DNA of 64,000 nt. It comes from JBMHDN01 sp049889355. GTDB lineage: Bacteria; Pseudomonadota; Alphaproteobacteria; Puniceispirillales; Puniceispirillaceae. A program made the translations under genes and the position numbers. The stretch is taken from positions 143,354-207,353 of the forward strand of contig JBMHDN010000032.1 in assembly GCA_049889355.1 (NCBI GenBank). Direction: 5' to 3'. The number at the start of each line of letters is the position of its first letter. Positions within the stretch are counted from its first letter, which is position 1. Below the pieces are notes generated by a model, which was given only the letters and a program-made list of their open reading frames with translations, had not been told where the DNA came from and searched no databases. Of this stretch, positions 35,300 to 45,223 are shown in pieces.

Positions 35300-38200
35300 T
35301 TAGGCGGGATTGCGCCCATTCCCAATCAGAAAAACGCCAAGACTGCGTGCAATGCGTTTGATAGCGCGACCAATGCTGGCCAAATCCTGTGAAAAACCAA
35401 GGGTGGCGGGCACAACAAACAGCACCAGACAAGTTGTGACCCCAAGACCAAAAGTAATGGTAGTTGCCATCGGAATCAGGAATTGCGCCTGAAGTGAGGT
35501 TTCAAACATCAAGGTTGATAACCCGCCAATGGTGGTCATAGAAGTCAGCAAGACCGGCCGCAAACGGTCAATTGTCCCTTGTACCACCGCCTCTTCAAAG
35601 GGGGCGTCTTCGCCCAGCTCTTCTTTGCGGCGGTCAATGGTAGAGACCAGAATGATCGAGTTATTCACCACAATCCCGGCAAGTGCGACCAGCGCGAACA
35701 TCGAGAGAATATTGATGTTCAGCCCCATCACATAATGGCCTATAACGGCGCCGATCAGACCAAAGGGGATCATAATCATCACCGAAAACGGCCTAGTCCA
35801 GCTGGAGAAAACCCATGCCAGAATGACATAAATACCAATCAAAGCGAGTGTTCCACCTGCCTGCATATCAGCAAAGGCTTCCCCCTCTTCTTGATCGCGC
35901 CCATCAAAGCGGAAGCGCAAGCCAGAATCCTGAACATATTGCGGGAAATCGCCTGACAGCAGGGTTTCGCGCAATTGTGCCGTATTGATCACATTATCAT
36001 CTAAATCGCCCTGAATGGCGACCTCGCGGAAACCATCTTGACGCCGGACAATTGAGAAACCAAGACGCGGCTCAACAGTGGCGACATCTTCTAGATTGAC
36101 GTAAGTACCGCGCGGTGTAATCAGCCGCAGCTTGCCAAGCTGATCAGAGGCGACCTCTTCATCAGGCAATGCCAGACGCACCGTCACCTCTTCATCACCG
36201 CGGGCAAAACGCTGCACCACTGCGCCATCGAGTGCCGCACGCACCTGTGCACCAATCGATTGCACGCTAAAGCCAAGTGAGCGGCCAAGCGGTGTGAGAC
36301 GGATAATCCGCTCTTCTGCACCATAATTCAGATTTTCTTCAATATCTGAGGTGCCAGGTATAGCGTCCACCTGTTGGATGACGCCTTGTGCAGCCAGTTT
36401 GAGCACAGAGAGATCATCCCCCATCAGCCGGACATCCACCTCGCGGCCTGGCGGCCCGCCAACTGGTGCACGCACCAGCAATCGCTCCAGACCCGGTTGA
36501 GGCTGAATTTCAGCCCGCAATGCGGCTACGAAATCATCCGAGCGCACCGCGCGTTGATCAGCTGTTACCAGCTCAATCATCAACCCGCCCCGCAAATCAT
36601 CAGAGGATGAGACCACCTGACCTTGCTGACCCGAACCGACATTCTTGCCAATTTGGCTATGCACAAAAGAAACCAGCTGGCTGCCATCTTGGGTAAAGTC
36701 AGCTTCAACCTTATCCAAGGCACGTTCCAGTTCTGAGACCATGCGTTCTGTTTGCGAACGGGTTGAGCCAGAGGCCATGGTTATATTGGCATAAACGCGG
36801 TCTGCTTCTGGGGCAGAGAAGAACACAAAGCCGACACGCCCGCCTGCCATCATGCCAACTGAGAAAATCAGCAAACCAAAGGCAAAAGCGAGGGTCACAT
36901 AGCGATAACGATAAGCTGCCCGTACCGCGTGGCTGAACATTCTGTCTCGGAAATAATTAAACCCGCCATCAAAATTGCGGCGGAACCAGCCTGGCTTGCT
37001 CTCGCCTTTCCCGCCATAATGGGCAAGGTGTGCCGGCAGGATAAAGAAGCATTCCAACAAGCTGGCGACCAGCACCGCACAGACCACCGCCGGAATGGCT
37101 GCCACGATCACCCCAATAATGCCTTTGATCAGGAACAGAGGCAGGAAGGCGGCCACAGTGGTTAGCATCGCTGAGATAACTGGCGGGCCCATGCGGCTTG
37201 CAGCCAAGACAGACGCATCTTGAATGGACAAACCGCGTTTCTGGCGCAAATGCTCGGCATGCTCACCGATCACAATGGCATCATCCACCACAATCCCAAG
37301 GGCCATAATCAGGCCAAACAGAGAGATCATATTGATAGATTGCCCGGATACCAGCATCACACCAAAAGTGGCAAGGAAGGCCACCGGAATCCCAGCCGCA
37401 ACCCAGAAGGCCACCCGGCCTGGCAAAAAGACAAATAAAACAACCAAGACAATGATGAGACCTGACAAGCCATTTTCAACCATCAGGGATATCCGGTCTG
37501 AAATCAGATTGGCTGACACATCATGCTGGGCCACATTCAGATTATCAGGCAGGGTCAACTGTTTTTCAGACATATAGGTCTGAACAATATCATTGGTGAT
37601 CAAAGAGTCGCTTGAGCGGCCTCGCTGGATATGTAATTCAACCGCTGGAAAGCCTTTATGATAGAGCCGTGTGTCCGGATCTTTGACAGTATCGGTGAGC
37701 TTGGCCACTTCACCCAATTTGACAGACGAGCCATCAGCACGCACTAAAATTTCAATATCCGCAAATTCAGCCGCCCGTTCTCGCTTGCCAAGCGAGCGCA
37801 CTCGAAGCGCACCATCTGCAAAACGCCCCGCTGGCACATCCACCGATGTGGTTGCGATCGCAGCTGAGATATCGGTTAAAGTCAGACCAAGGCGGGCCAG
37901 TTCACGCTCACTCACCTCAATCAGGATTTCTTCATCTGGCAGACCGACAATTTCAATTTTATCAACCCCGCGCTGAAGCAAATCTTCTTTCATCGATTTG
38001 GCGTGATAGCGCAGTGCATCCAGCGAATAAGGGCCGAATAAAACTGTGCGCGAGATGGTGTCGTAGAACTCGCCTTTCACCACTTGCGGGGCTTCAGCTT
38101 CGGCTGGGAAATCAACCAAGCCGACAGCGGCCTCCACATCGGCCAGCGCCTTTTGCATATCGGTGCCGAACTGGAATTCAACCTGGGTCGTCCCGCGTCC

Positions 38201-38464
38201 TTCAAAGGAACTTGACGACACTTTCTTCACATTGGCAATGGTGCGCAATTCAGGCTCTAATGTCTGGATGATATTGGCATCCACATCTTCAGCCGTAGCC
38301 CCTGACCAAGAGACGGAAACAGCGACAACTTCAACATCAATATCAGGGAAGAATTGCTTGTTCAGCCTGGCAGCAGACATACCACCGACAACCAGCATTA
38401 AAATCATTAAGATATTTGCCGCGGTGCGATGGCGGGCAAAAAACTCGATCATAGATGAAAACAT
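35300..38464 (-). CDS. RND family efflux permease (AcrB/HAE1-like)
   Basis: This is a 1054-aa inner-membrane proton-driven pump of the resistance-nodulation-division superfamily. Twelve helices flank two large periplasmic loops. Conserved motifs include FARHRTAANILMILMLVVGGMSA at the N-terminus, NMISLFGLIMALGIVVDDAIVIGEHAEH (proton-relay aspartates in TM4) and LNINILSMFALVALAGIVVNNSIILVSTIDRR. It exports hydrophobic compounds, with its adaptor encoded 43 bp upstream on the same strand. There is no outer-membrane TolC-type gene beside it, so it probably uses a shared channel. Confidence 0.92.
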   Translation of the reverse strand: MFSSMIEFFARHRTAANILMILMLVVGGMSAARLNKQFFPDIDVEVVAVSVSWSGATAEDVDANIIQTLEPELRTIANVKKVSSSSFEGRGTTQVEFQFGTDMQKALADVEAAVGLVDFPAEAEAPQVVKGEFYDTISRTVLFGPYSLDALRYHAKSMKEDLLQRGVDKIEIVGLPDEEILIEVSERELARLGLTLTDISAAIATTSVDVPAGRFADGALRVRSLGKRERAAEFADIEILVRADGSSVKLGEVAKLTDTVKDPDTRLYHKGFPAVELHIQRGRSSDSLITNDIVQTYMSEKQLTLPDNLNVAQHDVSANLISDRISLMVENGLSGLIIVLVVLFVFLPGRVAFWVAAGIPVAFLATFGVMLVSGQSINMISLFGLIMALGIVVDDAIVIGEHAEHLRQKRGLSIQDASVLAASRMGPPVISAMLTTVAAFLPLFLIKGIIGVIVAAIPAVVCAVLVASLLECFFILPAHLAHYGGKGESKPGWFRRNFDGGFNYFRDRMFSHAVRAAYRYRYVTLAFAFGLLIFSVGMMAGGRVGFVFFSAPEADRVYANITMASGSTRSQTERMVSELERALDKVEADFTQDGSQLVSFVHSQIGKNVGSGQQGQVVSSSDDLRGGLMIELVTADQRAVRSDDFVAALRAEIQPQPGLERLLVRAPVGGPPGREVDVRLMGDDLSVLKLAAQGVIQQVDAIPGTSDIEENLNYGAEERIIRLTPLGRSLGFSVQSIGAQVRAALDGAVVQRFARGDEEVTVRLALPDEEVASDQLGKLRLITPRGTYVNLEDVATVEPRLGFSIVRRQDGFREVAIQGDLDDNVINTAQLRETLLSGDFPQYVQDSGLRFRFDGRDQEEGEAFADMQAGGTLALIGIYVILAWVFSSWTRPFSVMIMIPFGLIGAVIGHYVMGLNINILSMFALVALAGIVVNNSIILVSTIDRRKEELGEDAPFEEAVVQGTIDRLRPVLLTSMTTIGGLSTLMFETSLQAQFLIPMATTITFGLGVTTCLVLFVVPATLGFSQDLASIGRAIKRIARSLGVFLIGNGRNPA

Positions 38465-38507
38465 GCCTCAGCGTCCTTTTATCTGGCTGTATCTTTTGCT
38501 TTTTGCC

Positions 38508-39677
38508 TTAATTGGCACTGCGCACTTGTGTGCCAGCACCCAGACCAGGCAGGCGTGTGGCAATCACTTTTTCATTTTCGACCAGATCACCTGATACCCA
38601 GATGCGCCCGTTATGACGATGCTCGACCGATACCCGCCGGCTCTGGGCGATGCCATCTAAATTGGCGACAAATACTTCATCCTCGCCAAAAAGAGCCTCT
38701 TCTGGCAATTCAAAGACGTTCTCAAACGTCTTGCCAATGAACAGAATTTCCACGAACGCGCCAGGCGGCACCACCCCGTTTGATCCAGACGGGCCAAGCT
38801 CAGCATAAAGACGCCCGCCGCCTTCTGTTTTATCCACCAGGGCTTCGGCACGGGTAATGGTGGCATAATGGCGGGCCACATCTCGGCCACCAGAACGCCA
38901 GATTAACTCAACCTGACGGCCAATCAGATTGGTCGCATCTGCATAAATTTCAGCAGGCACCACAAAGGGCACTTCAAGACTGTTCAAATCAATCAGCTGG
39001 GCCACAGCCACGCCGCTTGAGACCTGACGACCAAGGCCAATAGAAACATCCACTAGCCGGCCAGCGAAAGGCGCGGTTAATGCCGCATCTTCTAAATCTT
39101 TGCGCCGATTGCGCTCAGACACTTTCAGGCGGGCCAAACGTGCCTCAGCCTGATCAAGCTGGTTTGCTGTGACAGATAGGGCTAATTCTGCTTCATCCAG
39201 ATTGGCCTCAGTAGCCACTTTGCGTTTGAACATATTTTGGGTGCGCTCAAACGTGCGCGTGCGCAAAGCGGTTTGTTGCGTCAGCGCTTTGATATTCGCC
39301 TGTTCGGCCTCAATCTGGACCAGCACATCTTCAAGCGCGAGCTGATAGCGGTCTTTATCCAGGCTGGCGAGTTCTACGCCTTCCTCAACGGTCAGGCCAT
39401 TTTGGAACACATCTGACACAAAGGCGACCTGACCATTCAGACCAAAACGCAGATCAGCTGACCGCGCCGCACGCACTGTGCCATAGGCTTGTGATACAGG
39501 GGCAGCATCCTGACGTTTTGCCGCCACCATTTCAACTGTCCAAATGGTAGGCTGGCGCGGTTCTGCGGCCACCTCAGCCTTTGAGGTCACCAGATATTGG
39601 AATAAGGCTATGAACAAGCCAAACACAGCAATAGCTGGCACACCATATCTCAGAAAGGAAAGGAGAAGTTTCAACAT
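38508..39677 (-). CDS. RND periplasmic adaptor (membrane fusion protein)
   Basis: This is the periplasmic adaptor of the adjacent RND pump, 389 aa. The start is set at the ATG at 39677 (MLKLLLSFLRYG), preceded by AAGAG; the frame extends to 39725. It has one N-terminal membrane anchor (YGVPAIAVFGLFIALFQYLV), then a barrel-sandwich half (VAFVSDVFQNGLTVEEGVELASLD), a long coiled-coil hairpin around residues 110-190 rich in Glu/Leu/Ala, the returning lipoyl half (LTAPFAGRLVDVSIGLGRQVSSG) and a beta-barrel domain. No lipoprotein cysteine is visible, so it is anchored by the helix. Confidence 0.88.
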   Translation of the reverse strand: MLKLLLSFLRYGVPAIAVFGLFIALFQYLVTSKAEVAAEPRQPTIWTVEMVAAKRQDAAPVSQAYGTVRAARSADLRFGLNGQVAFVSDVFQNGLTVEEGVELASLDKDRYQLALEDVLVQIEAEQANIKALTQQTALRTRTFERTQNMFKRKVATEANLDEAELALSVTANQLDQAEARLARLKVSERNRRKDLEDAALTAPFAGRLVDVSIGLGRQVSSGVAVAQLIDLNSLEVPFVVPAEIYADATNLIGRQVELIWRSGGRDVARHYATITRAEALVDKTEGGGRLYAELGPSGSNGVVPPGAFVEILFIGKTFENVFELPEEALFGEDEVFVANLDGIAQSRRVSVEHRHNGRIWVSGDLVENEKVIATRLPGLGAGTQVRSAN

Positions 39678-39999
39678 TGTCGCGCTCTTACTTTTTTTGA
39701 CGGAGGCGGAGGCAAGCCTGAACATAGCTTGCCAACCTGCTTAAGGTATTGTCCTGAACGGGCTTTGGTACGAACCCATTGTTTCTACGGCGGAAAAATA
39801 AAAAAAGATGACTAAATAAACAGGCATTTCATCTGCAAGATGCCGGAAACCTGTTTTTTTAGTTGGCGGCATTGTAAAAATTTTTGTCTCTGATGTCCAG
39901 TGAAGCCATGCTGAATGCACCGGCGGGCAATTTGCACTAAAATACCATCTAGTTAGAAAAGACTGGTCGCCATTCTGGCAAGCTGGTAGTGCTGGGGCC
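39678..39999. other. Divergent intergenic region between RND adaptor and MATE genes
   Basis: This 322-bp region must hold two divergent promoters. A weak plus-strand candidate for the MATE gene is TTGCAC (39932-39937) with TAGAAA (39954-39959), 16 bp apart. A minus-strand open frame from 40094 into this region looks like a shadow of the MATE gene start. I see no operator-like dyad or RNA gene. Confidence 0.35.
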
Positions 40000-41382
40000 A
40001 TGAGTTCTGTTTCGATTGATACCAAGCGGCCGGTTGCGGCTCTTCTGCGCCTCGCTGCCCCGCTTGCCATTGCCCAAATTATCTCAGTCAGCATTATGAC
40101 TGCTGATTTTTGGAAAATGGCACAGCTAAGTGCATTTGATCTCGCCGCCGGCTCTCTTGCTATTCGTTACTACCAGCCTTTTTATTTTTTCGGGCTGGGG
40201 CTGCTCGCGGTGATCTCACCCATGACAGCACAAGCCCTTGGCGGGCGTGATGAGCGCGGGGTCAGACGTACATTCCGGCAGGGGCTTGTGATTGCCCTTG
40301 GTCTTGGTTTTTTATTCTATTGGCCTGTTTATTTCGGCCATTATGCCCTGCCCTTTTTAGGGCAAGATGATGCGGTCGCACGCTATGCAGCATCTTTTTT
40401 ATTCTATTCTGCGCTAACGCTGCCGATTTTCTTTGTCTTTCTGGTGATGCGGTTTTTTACCATCGCTATGGGCCAGCCTATGCTCCAGCTCTATGCCACT
40501 TTGTTGACGCTCGGGCTTAATATCATCTTGAACGAGCTGTTGGCAGATGGCTATGGGCCGATACCAGCACTTGGCATTGAAGGGGTCGCCATTGCCACTT
40601 TGTTAAGCTATCTCGCCGCCAATTTGTATTTTTTACATCGTATCCATTACAGCCCTGCTTTTAGCGGTTTTAACTTGCTCTCACGGCTTTGGGTGATGGA
40701 TTGGCAAATGACAAAACGCCAATTACGCATTGGTTTTCCAAATGGTATTAATGTGATGTCTGAAACCGGCATGTTTGCGGTTGCAGGCCTATTGATGGGT
40801 GTGTTTGGCACAGCAGCATTGGCCGCCTCTGCCATTACCAACCAGATTGCCGCCACCACCTATATGATCCCGCTCTCTATCGCCCAAGCCACCGCGATAA
40901 TGGTTGGCCATGCTGCAGGCGCAAATTCGCTTCAGAAAGTAGAGATGACAGGGCGCACCAGCCTTTGGACAGGTTTCTGGCTCTCAGTGCTGATGATGAT
41001 CATTGTCTATGTCTGGCGCCAGCCTTTGCTGGAATTATTCATCCGCGCGGATGATCCGCTCTTTGAAGAAACACTGGCGGTATGTTTACCCCTAATGATC
41101 ATCACTGCGCTATTTCAGATCCCAGATGGCATTCAAGCCGTTCAAACAGCTTTGCTCAGGGGGCTGAATGACACGACTATCCCGGCTGTTATCGCCTTGG
41201 TGAATTTCTGGGGCGTGGGGATTGGCAGTGCCGTGATATTTGGCTTTCTTCTTGGATTTGGACCCGCCGGCATCTGGGCTGGCATCACAGCCGGCCTTAC
41301 GGCGAACTGGCTGGCACTTGGGTGGCGCTGGAATTGGCGGGTAAACCAGATGCGCCTTGGGGCCAGTTTGCTGGCGAAATAA
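40000..41382 (+). CDS. MATE family multidrug efflux transporter (NorM-like)
   Basis: This is a 460-aa inner-membrane antiporter of the MATE family with 12 helices in two bundles. The first starts LLRLAAPLAIAQIISVSIMTADFWKMAQLS and has GLLAVISPMTAQALGGRDE. The second has GFPNGINVMSETGMFAVAGLLMGVFG, corresponding to the conserved second-half pattern. It extrudes cationic drugs using a Na+ or H+ gradient. The D in TMTAD replaces the usual VDTxMVG pattern, so ion coupling could differ. The gene stands alone, 70 bp before glnE on the same strand. Confidence 0.88.
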   Translation: MSSVSIDTKRPVAALLRLAAPLAIAQIISVSIMTADFWKMAQLSAFDLAAGSLAIRYYQPFYFFGLGLLAVISPMTAQALGGRDERGVRRTFRQGLVIALGLGFLFYWPVYFGHYALPFLGQDDAVARYAASFLFYSALTLPIFFVFLVMRFFTIAMGQPMLQLYATLLTLGLNIILNELLADGYGPIPALGIEGVAIATLLSYLAANLYFLHRIHYSPAFSGFNLLSRLWVMDWQMTKRQLRIGFPNGINVMSETGMFAVAGLLMGVFGTAALAASAITNQIAATTYMIPLSIAQATAIMVGHAAGANSLQKVEMTGRTSLWTGFWLSVLMMIIVYVWRQPLLELFIRADDPLFEETLAVCLPLMIITALFQIPDGIQAVQTALLRGLNDTTIPAVIALVNFWGVGIGSAVIFGFLLGFGPAGIWAGITAGLTANWLALGWRWNWRVNQMRLGASLLAK

Positions 41383-41452
41383 GGTCTATCTCTCATCTGA
41401 TTTAAGGCCAATTTTTTCTATTCATCGATCAAATTTGCGCTATCTTGATGAT

Positions 41453-44329
41453 ATGACGCACAAAGACAGACCGGTTACGGCTATCCCCCCTCTTCCTGGC
41501 ATATTGCTGCCTGCATGTGATAACCAATTGCAAGCACGCTGGCAAGAAGAGGCAGAGGCAATCATTCATCATCAATCACAGCAAATATCAGCAGCACAGA
41601 CACAAAGGCTCGCAGGTCTCTGGGCGGCCTCTCCACATCTGGCCCAGCTTTCAAAATCCTATTTGGAAGGGGATTTAGGGCTGTTGGATGATCAACAAGA
41701 CGCCAATCTGTGCTTAACCCGGATATTTGATGTGGCCAGCGCAGATTTTACACACCAGATGCCAAAAGATGATGAGGCTATGATGCGTGCGGTGCGCATC
41801 TGGCGCAATCGCTGTCATCATGCCGTGGCATTGTTAGAAGCGAGCGGGCGGCTGAGCCTGCAAGACAGCCTCGTTTGGCTCAGTAAAACAGCAGATATCG
41901 CAGTGGCGCAAACGGTCCGATATCTGATGCAGCAGGCCGTCAGCAAAGAAAAATTGAAAGAACCAGATAGAGGCTGGGCAATATTGGCTTTGGGTAAATT
42001 AGGCGCTGATGAGCTAAATTATTCCTCTGACATCGATATTATCTGCCTGCATGATGGTGAGGCAGCACCAGCCTCGGTATTCATTGATCTCACCCGCCGT
42101 CTGGTGCGCATTCTCTCAGCCCAGACAGCAGATGGTATGGGCTGGCGGGTAGATTTGCGTTTGCGTCCTGACCCTGGCTCTACAGCTATCAGCCTGTCCT
42201 GGCAATCGGCCTTGAGCTATTATGAATCTGTTGCGCGCAGCTGGGAGCGTGCCGTGTTTATCCGGGCAAGGCCACTTGCCGGAGATGTCGCATTAGCCAG
42301 CCATTTTCTAGAACAGCTGCAGCCTTTTATCTGGCGTCGGACATTGGATTATACCATTTTGGATGATCTGCAAAGCTGGCTAAGGCACCTGCCTGCCAGC
42401 ACAGATTATCTGGGCTTTGATATCAAACATGGGGCCTATGGGATCCGCCATATCGAATTACTGTGCCAGATTTTGCAATTACTGCATGGCGGGCATAAAG
42501 CTGAGCTACGCCAACGCAACACGCTGGATGCCTATCAGGCGCTTGCGAAGGCCAAGCTTCTGACACAAGAAAAGGCTGATTTGCTGTCTGCCCTTTATCT
42601 GCGTTGGCGTGCGCTTGAACACCGCCTGCAATATCAACGCAATGCACAGATACATCAATTGCCGCGCTCTGAAGATGACTTCACCCAATTTGCCAGACTG
42701 GCTGGTATGACAGATGGGGAGCAGCTGCGCGGCTGGCTCAGAGATATGCAAGAGGCCACCAAACGCGCCAGTCAGGATACAATTCTGGATGATTTGGTGA
42801 TGCGCAAACAAGACACCGCATTGCCACCTGAATTTGAGGCACTGACCTATCATCTTGAGCAGCTGGGCTATGGCCAGCCGATGCAGATGGCAGAGACCAT
42901 CAGCAACTGGCGATCTGGGCAGATACCGGCAACACGCGGTGAGCGCGCCCGCGGCTATCTGGAAAAATTGCTGCCTGCTTTTCTCAATCAGATTGCCCAG
43001 AGCGAGTCAGCAGATGCCGGTTTTACAGCCTTAGCCCAGCTCATTGAAGGACAGCCTGCAGCAGCTCAATTTTTTGCAACACTGGCCCAGCATGAGGATT
43101 TGGCTGGATTATTATGTGAGCTGTTAACTATGGCACCCCGCCTCACCGCTCAATTGCGCCAGTATCCCGGATTAATAGATTCGTTAATTGAACCTGAATT
43201 TTTCAGTAAATTACCTGATAAAAGCAGCATTGCGTTTGGCTTTGCGCAGATTAAAGCAGGCCTAAAGGATGATGAACATATAGAAGAATCTCTGGATGCG
43301 ATCCGCCTCTATGCACGCAGCTTGCAGTTCAGGGCAGATGTCCATCTTTTGCAACATATCAGCTCGTTGGATGACATCGCCGCGTTGCGCAGTGATTTGG
43401 CCGATTTTTGTCTGACTGAAATTTTGAGATTAGCACATCAGGACATGATCCGCCGCCACGGCCATCTGAACGGTGATTTTGGTGTGATTGCTCTTGGGCG
43501 TCTGGGCAGCAGAGAGATGCGTAGCCAGTCTGATTTAGATCTGATTTTCATTTATGATGCACCTGCTGACCAGCAATCTGATGCCAGCGAAGACGCCCAG
43601 CGTCCACTCTGGACCAGCAGCTATTTTATCCGGCTGGCCCAGCGGTTGGTCAGCTGGATTTCAGTCCCTACAGCACAAGGCCGTCTCTATGAGGTCGATG
43701 CGCGCCTGAGGCCAGATGGCCAGTCAGGACCACTGGCTGTGTCGCGAGAACGGCTAACCTCTTATTATCAGCATGAGGCTTGGGATTGGGAATGGCTGGC
43801 GATGCGCCAAGCCCGCCTGATTTGCGGATCGGGTGCTGGGGTCACAAAACTGGCAGATGATATTGCCCGCATTCAGCAACACACGCCAGAACCCGCAAAT
43901 TATCAACATTCTATTTCAGAGATGCGCACACGCCTGCGCACCCATCACACAAGAGAAGACAGTGCTTCGTTAAAACAGCTGAAATTCATGCCAGGGGGTG
44001 ATTTGGATATTCAGTTTGCGCAATCACTGCTGGATATCGCCCCTCAAAAATCAGCTGAAATTGGCCTTTTTTCTGACTGGCTGGCTACACATAAAGCGCA
44101 ATTAACAGCGCTTGGACATTGGCAGGCCGCCGCCTTTAATCTGCCAGCCGAAGAGATAGCTGCTTGGCCAGCCAGCTTGACAACGCATTTTTTACAGGCC
44201 GTTGGCGTAGCAGATATGACCAGCTGGCAGGATCAGCTGGCCCGCCATGCAGGCCAGCTAGATAGGTTTTTGCTATATTTTGACGCGCCGGCCGATGGCA
44301 AGCCCGACCAGCATCATCACGACAAATAA
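41453..44329 (+). CDS. glnE: Bifunctional glutamine synthetase adenylyltransferase/deadenylylase GlnE
   Basis: This enzyme adds and removes AMP on glutamine synthetase in response to PII proteins, controlling nitrogen assimilation. It is 958 aa from the ATG at 41453 (MTHKDRP), close to the usual GlnE length; the frame extends to 41357. Two nucleotidyltransferase domains are visible with their GS-D-D pattern: GKLGADELNYSSDIDIICLHD (deadenylylase half, about residue 180) and GRLGSREMRSQSDLDLIFIYD (adenylylase half, about residue 680). Each is followed by its RxxGxGxxVDxRLRPDG segment. Its last 57 bp overlap the convergent YeeE/YedE gene. Confidence 0.95.
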   Translation: MTHKDRPVTAIPPLPGILLPACDNQLQARWQEEAEAIIHHQSQQISAAQTQRLAGLWAASPHLAQLSKSYLEGDLGLLDDQQDANLCLTRIFDVASADFTHQMPKDDEAMMRAVRIWRNRCHHAVALLEASGRLSLQDSLVWLSKTADIAVAQTVRYLMQQAVSKEKLKEPDRGWAILALGKLGADELNYSSDIDIICLHDGEAAPASVFIDLTRRLVRILSAQTADGMGWRVDLRLRPDPGSTAISLSWQSALSYYESVARSWERAVFIRARPLAGDVALASHFLEQLQPFIWRRTLDYTILDDLQSWLRHLPASTDYLGFDIKHGAYGIRHIELLCQILQLLHGGHKAELRQRNTLDAYQALAKAKLLTQEKADLLSALYLRWRALEHRLQYQRNAQIHQLPRSEDDFTQFARLAGMTDGEQLRGWLRDMQEATKRASQDTILDDLVMRKQDTALPPEFEALTYHLEQLGYGQPMQMAETISNWRSGQIPATRGERARGYLEKLLPAFLNQIAQSESADAGFTALAQLIEGQPAAAQFFATLAQHEDLAGLLCELLTMAPRLTAQLRQYPGLIDSLIEPEFFSKLPDKSSIAFGFAQIKAGLKDDEHIEESLDAIRLYARSLQFRADVHLLQHISSLDDIAALRSDLADFCLTEILRLAHQDMIRRHGHLNGDFGVIALGRLGSREMRSQSDLDLIFIYDAPADQQSDASEDAQRPLWTSSYFIRLAQRLVSWISVPTAQGRLYEVDARLRPDGQSGPLAVSRERLTSYYQHEAWDWEWLAMRQARLICGSGAGVTKLADDIARIQQHTPEPANYQHSISEMRTRLRTHHTREDSASLKQLKFMPGGDLDIQFAQSLLDIAPQKSAEIGLFSDWLATHKAQLTALGHWQAAAFNLPAEEIAAWPASLTTHFLQAVGVADMTSWQDQLARHAGQLDRFLLYFDAPADGKPDQHHHDK

Positions 44330-44683
44330 CAAAATATCGCCTGACAGAAACGACAAGGATGCGAGTGCTGGTCCTGGGCAGAGACCGCCAATACCCCAGC
44401 CGACTCCAAATAGCGCAGAGCCGATGATAAGGCGCCTGTCAATATGTTTGGCATCCGGCAAATGGAACATATCAGCAAAGCGCGGGCGTGCCTGTTTCAA
44501 CACCAACGGAAAGCCGATTAAGGTGACGCCAATACCGCCAACCATCACAAAGGCGAGTGAAGGGTCCCACAGACCTGTGATATCGAGAAACCCCTGAACC
44601 TTCACCGGGTTCAGCATACCCGCCAATGCCAGACCAACACCAAATACAGCCCCAATAAATACAGCAGAAAGAAGACGTGTCAT
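44273..44683 (-). CDS. YeeE/YedE family membrane protein, C-terminal-half partner
   Basis: This is a 136-aa membrane protein of the YeeE/YedE (DUF6691) family with four helices. The segment VGWGIGGLCPGPALASL is the second conserved cysteine motif of thiosulfate-transporter TsuA-like proteins. The start is the ATG at 44683 behind GGAGG; its ATG overlaps the stop of the upstream partner gene (ATGA). Sulfur-compound import or export is inferred from the family. The 3' end overlaps glnE by 57 bp in the convergent direction, an unusually long overlap. Confidence 0.85.
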   Translation of the reverse strand: MTRLLSAVFIGAVFGVGLALAGMLNPVKVQGFLDITGLWDPSLAFVMVGGIGVTLIGFPLVLKQARPRFADMFHLPDAKHIDRRLIIGSALFGVGWGIGGLCPGPALASLSFLSGDILLFVVMMLVGLAIGRRVKI

Positions 44684-45111
44684 GCGCTGCCTCCTACAAA
44701 AAAGACAGTGACCATACCAGCACCCACAAAAACACATGTCGCCACGATAGAGCGCAATGACAGGCGCGAGATACCGCAAATACCATGGCCTGATGTACAG
44801 CCTGAGCCAATGGCGGTACCGATGCCGACGATCAGACCGGCTGCGGCGAGCGGCAGGCCGCCGGCGACCATCTGGCTCTCAATAGGTCCTGAAAACAACA
44901 TCATGAATGTCGGGCCAAGCAACAGCCCTGCGATAAAGGCAAGTCGCCATCCGGTCTGAGGCGACCCGGGCTCTGATACCAAAGCACCGGCAATGCCAGA
45001 GACCCCCATAATGCGGCCATGCAAGGCCATTAACATCAAGGCTGCAGCCCCGACAAGCACGCCGCCGCCCAGTGAGGCCAGCGGTGTAAAGGCTTCCCAA
45101 TTAATCGTCAT
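44680..45111 (-). CDS. YeeE/YedE family membrane protein, N-terminal-half partner
   Basis: This 143-aa membrane protein carries the first conserved cysteine motif of the family, GSGCTSGHGICG (Cys105 and Cys112). Together with the following gene it makes up the equivalent of a full-length YeeE/TsuA transporter, split into two coupled genes as is common in proteobacteria. A 112-bp leader separates it from the 3' end of the nucleotidyltransferase gene upstream and contains the 14-bp motif shared with the purine permease leader. Confidence 0.87.
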   Translation of the reverse strand: MTINWEAFTPLASLGGGVLVGAAALMLMALHGRIMGVSGIAGALVSEPGSPQTGWRLAFIAGLLLGPTFMMLFSGPIESQMVAGGLPLAAAGLIVGIGTAIGSGCTSGHGICGISRLSLRSIVATCVFVGAGMVTVFFVGGSA

Positions 45112-45186
45112 ACCCTACCTTTCATTTTTCTTATCAACAAAAAAATATTTTCTTACTAAACCTTCTCACAAATCAGCTTTTGTGAT

Positions 45187-45200
45187 GCAAGCTGTTTCAA
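45187..45200 (-). promoter_or_regulatory. 14-bp motif shared with the purine permease leader
   Basis: On the minus strand this is TTGAAACAGCTTGC, followed by an AAGCTG that completes an inverted repeat with CAGCTT. It is 76-89 nt upstream of the YeeE start and in the same orientation as the copy at 27455-27468. By chance alone, some shared 14-mers are expected in 64 kb, so the position and dyad are the main support. Confidence 0.25.
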
Positions 45201-45223
45201 TTGAGCATGTGGTGCGCACGGCT

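Noticed and set aside
37224..37577. Plus-strand open frames inside the RND pump gene
   Set aside because: Several frames (for example 37224-37577, 37846-38271, 35579-35956) are antisense shadows of the 1054-codon pump gene.
39741..40094. 117-codon minus-strand frame upstream of the MATE gene
   Set aside because: It overlaps the start of the well-supported MATE gene in antisense and has no recognisable pattern.
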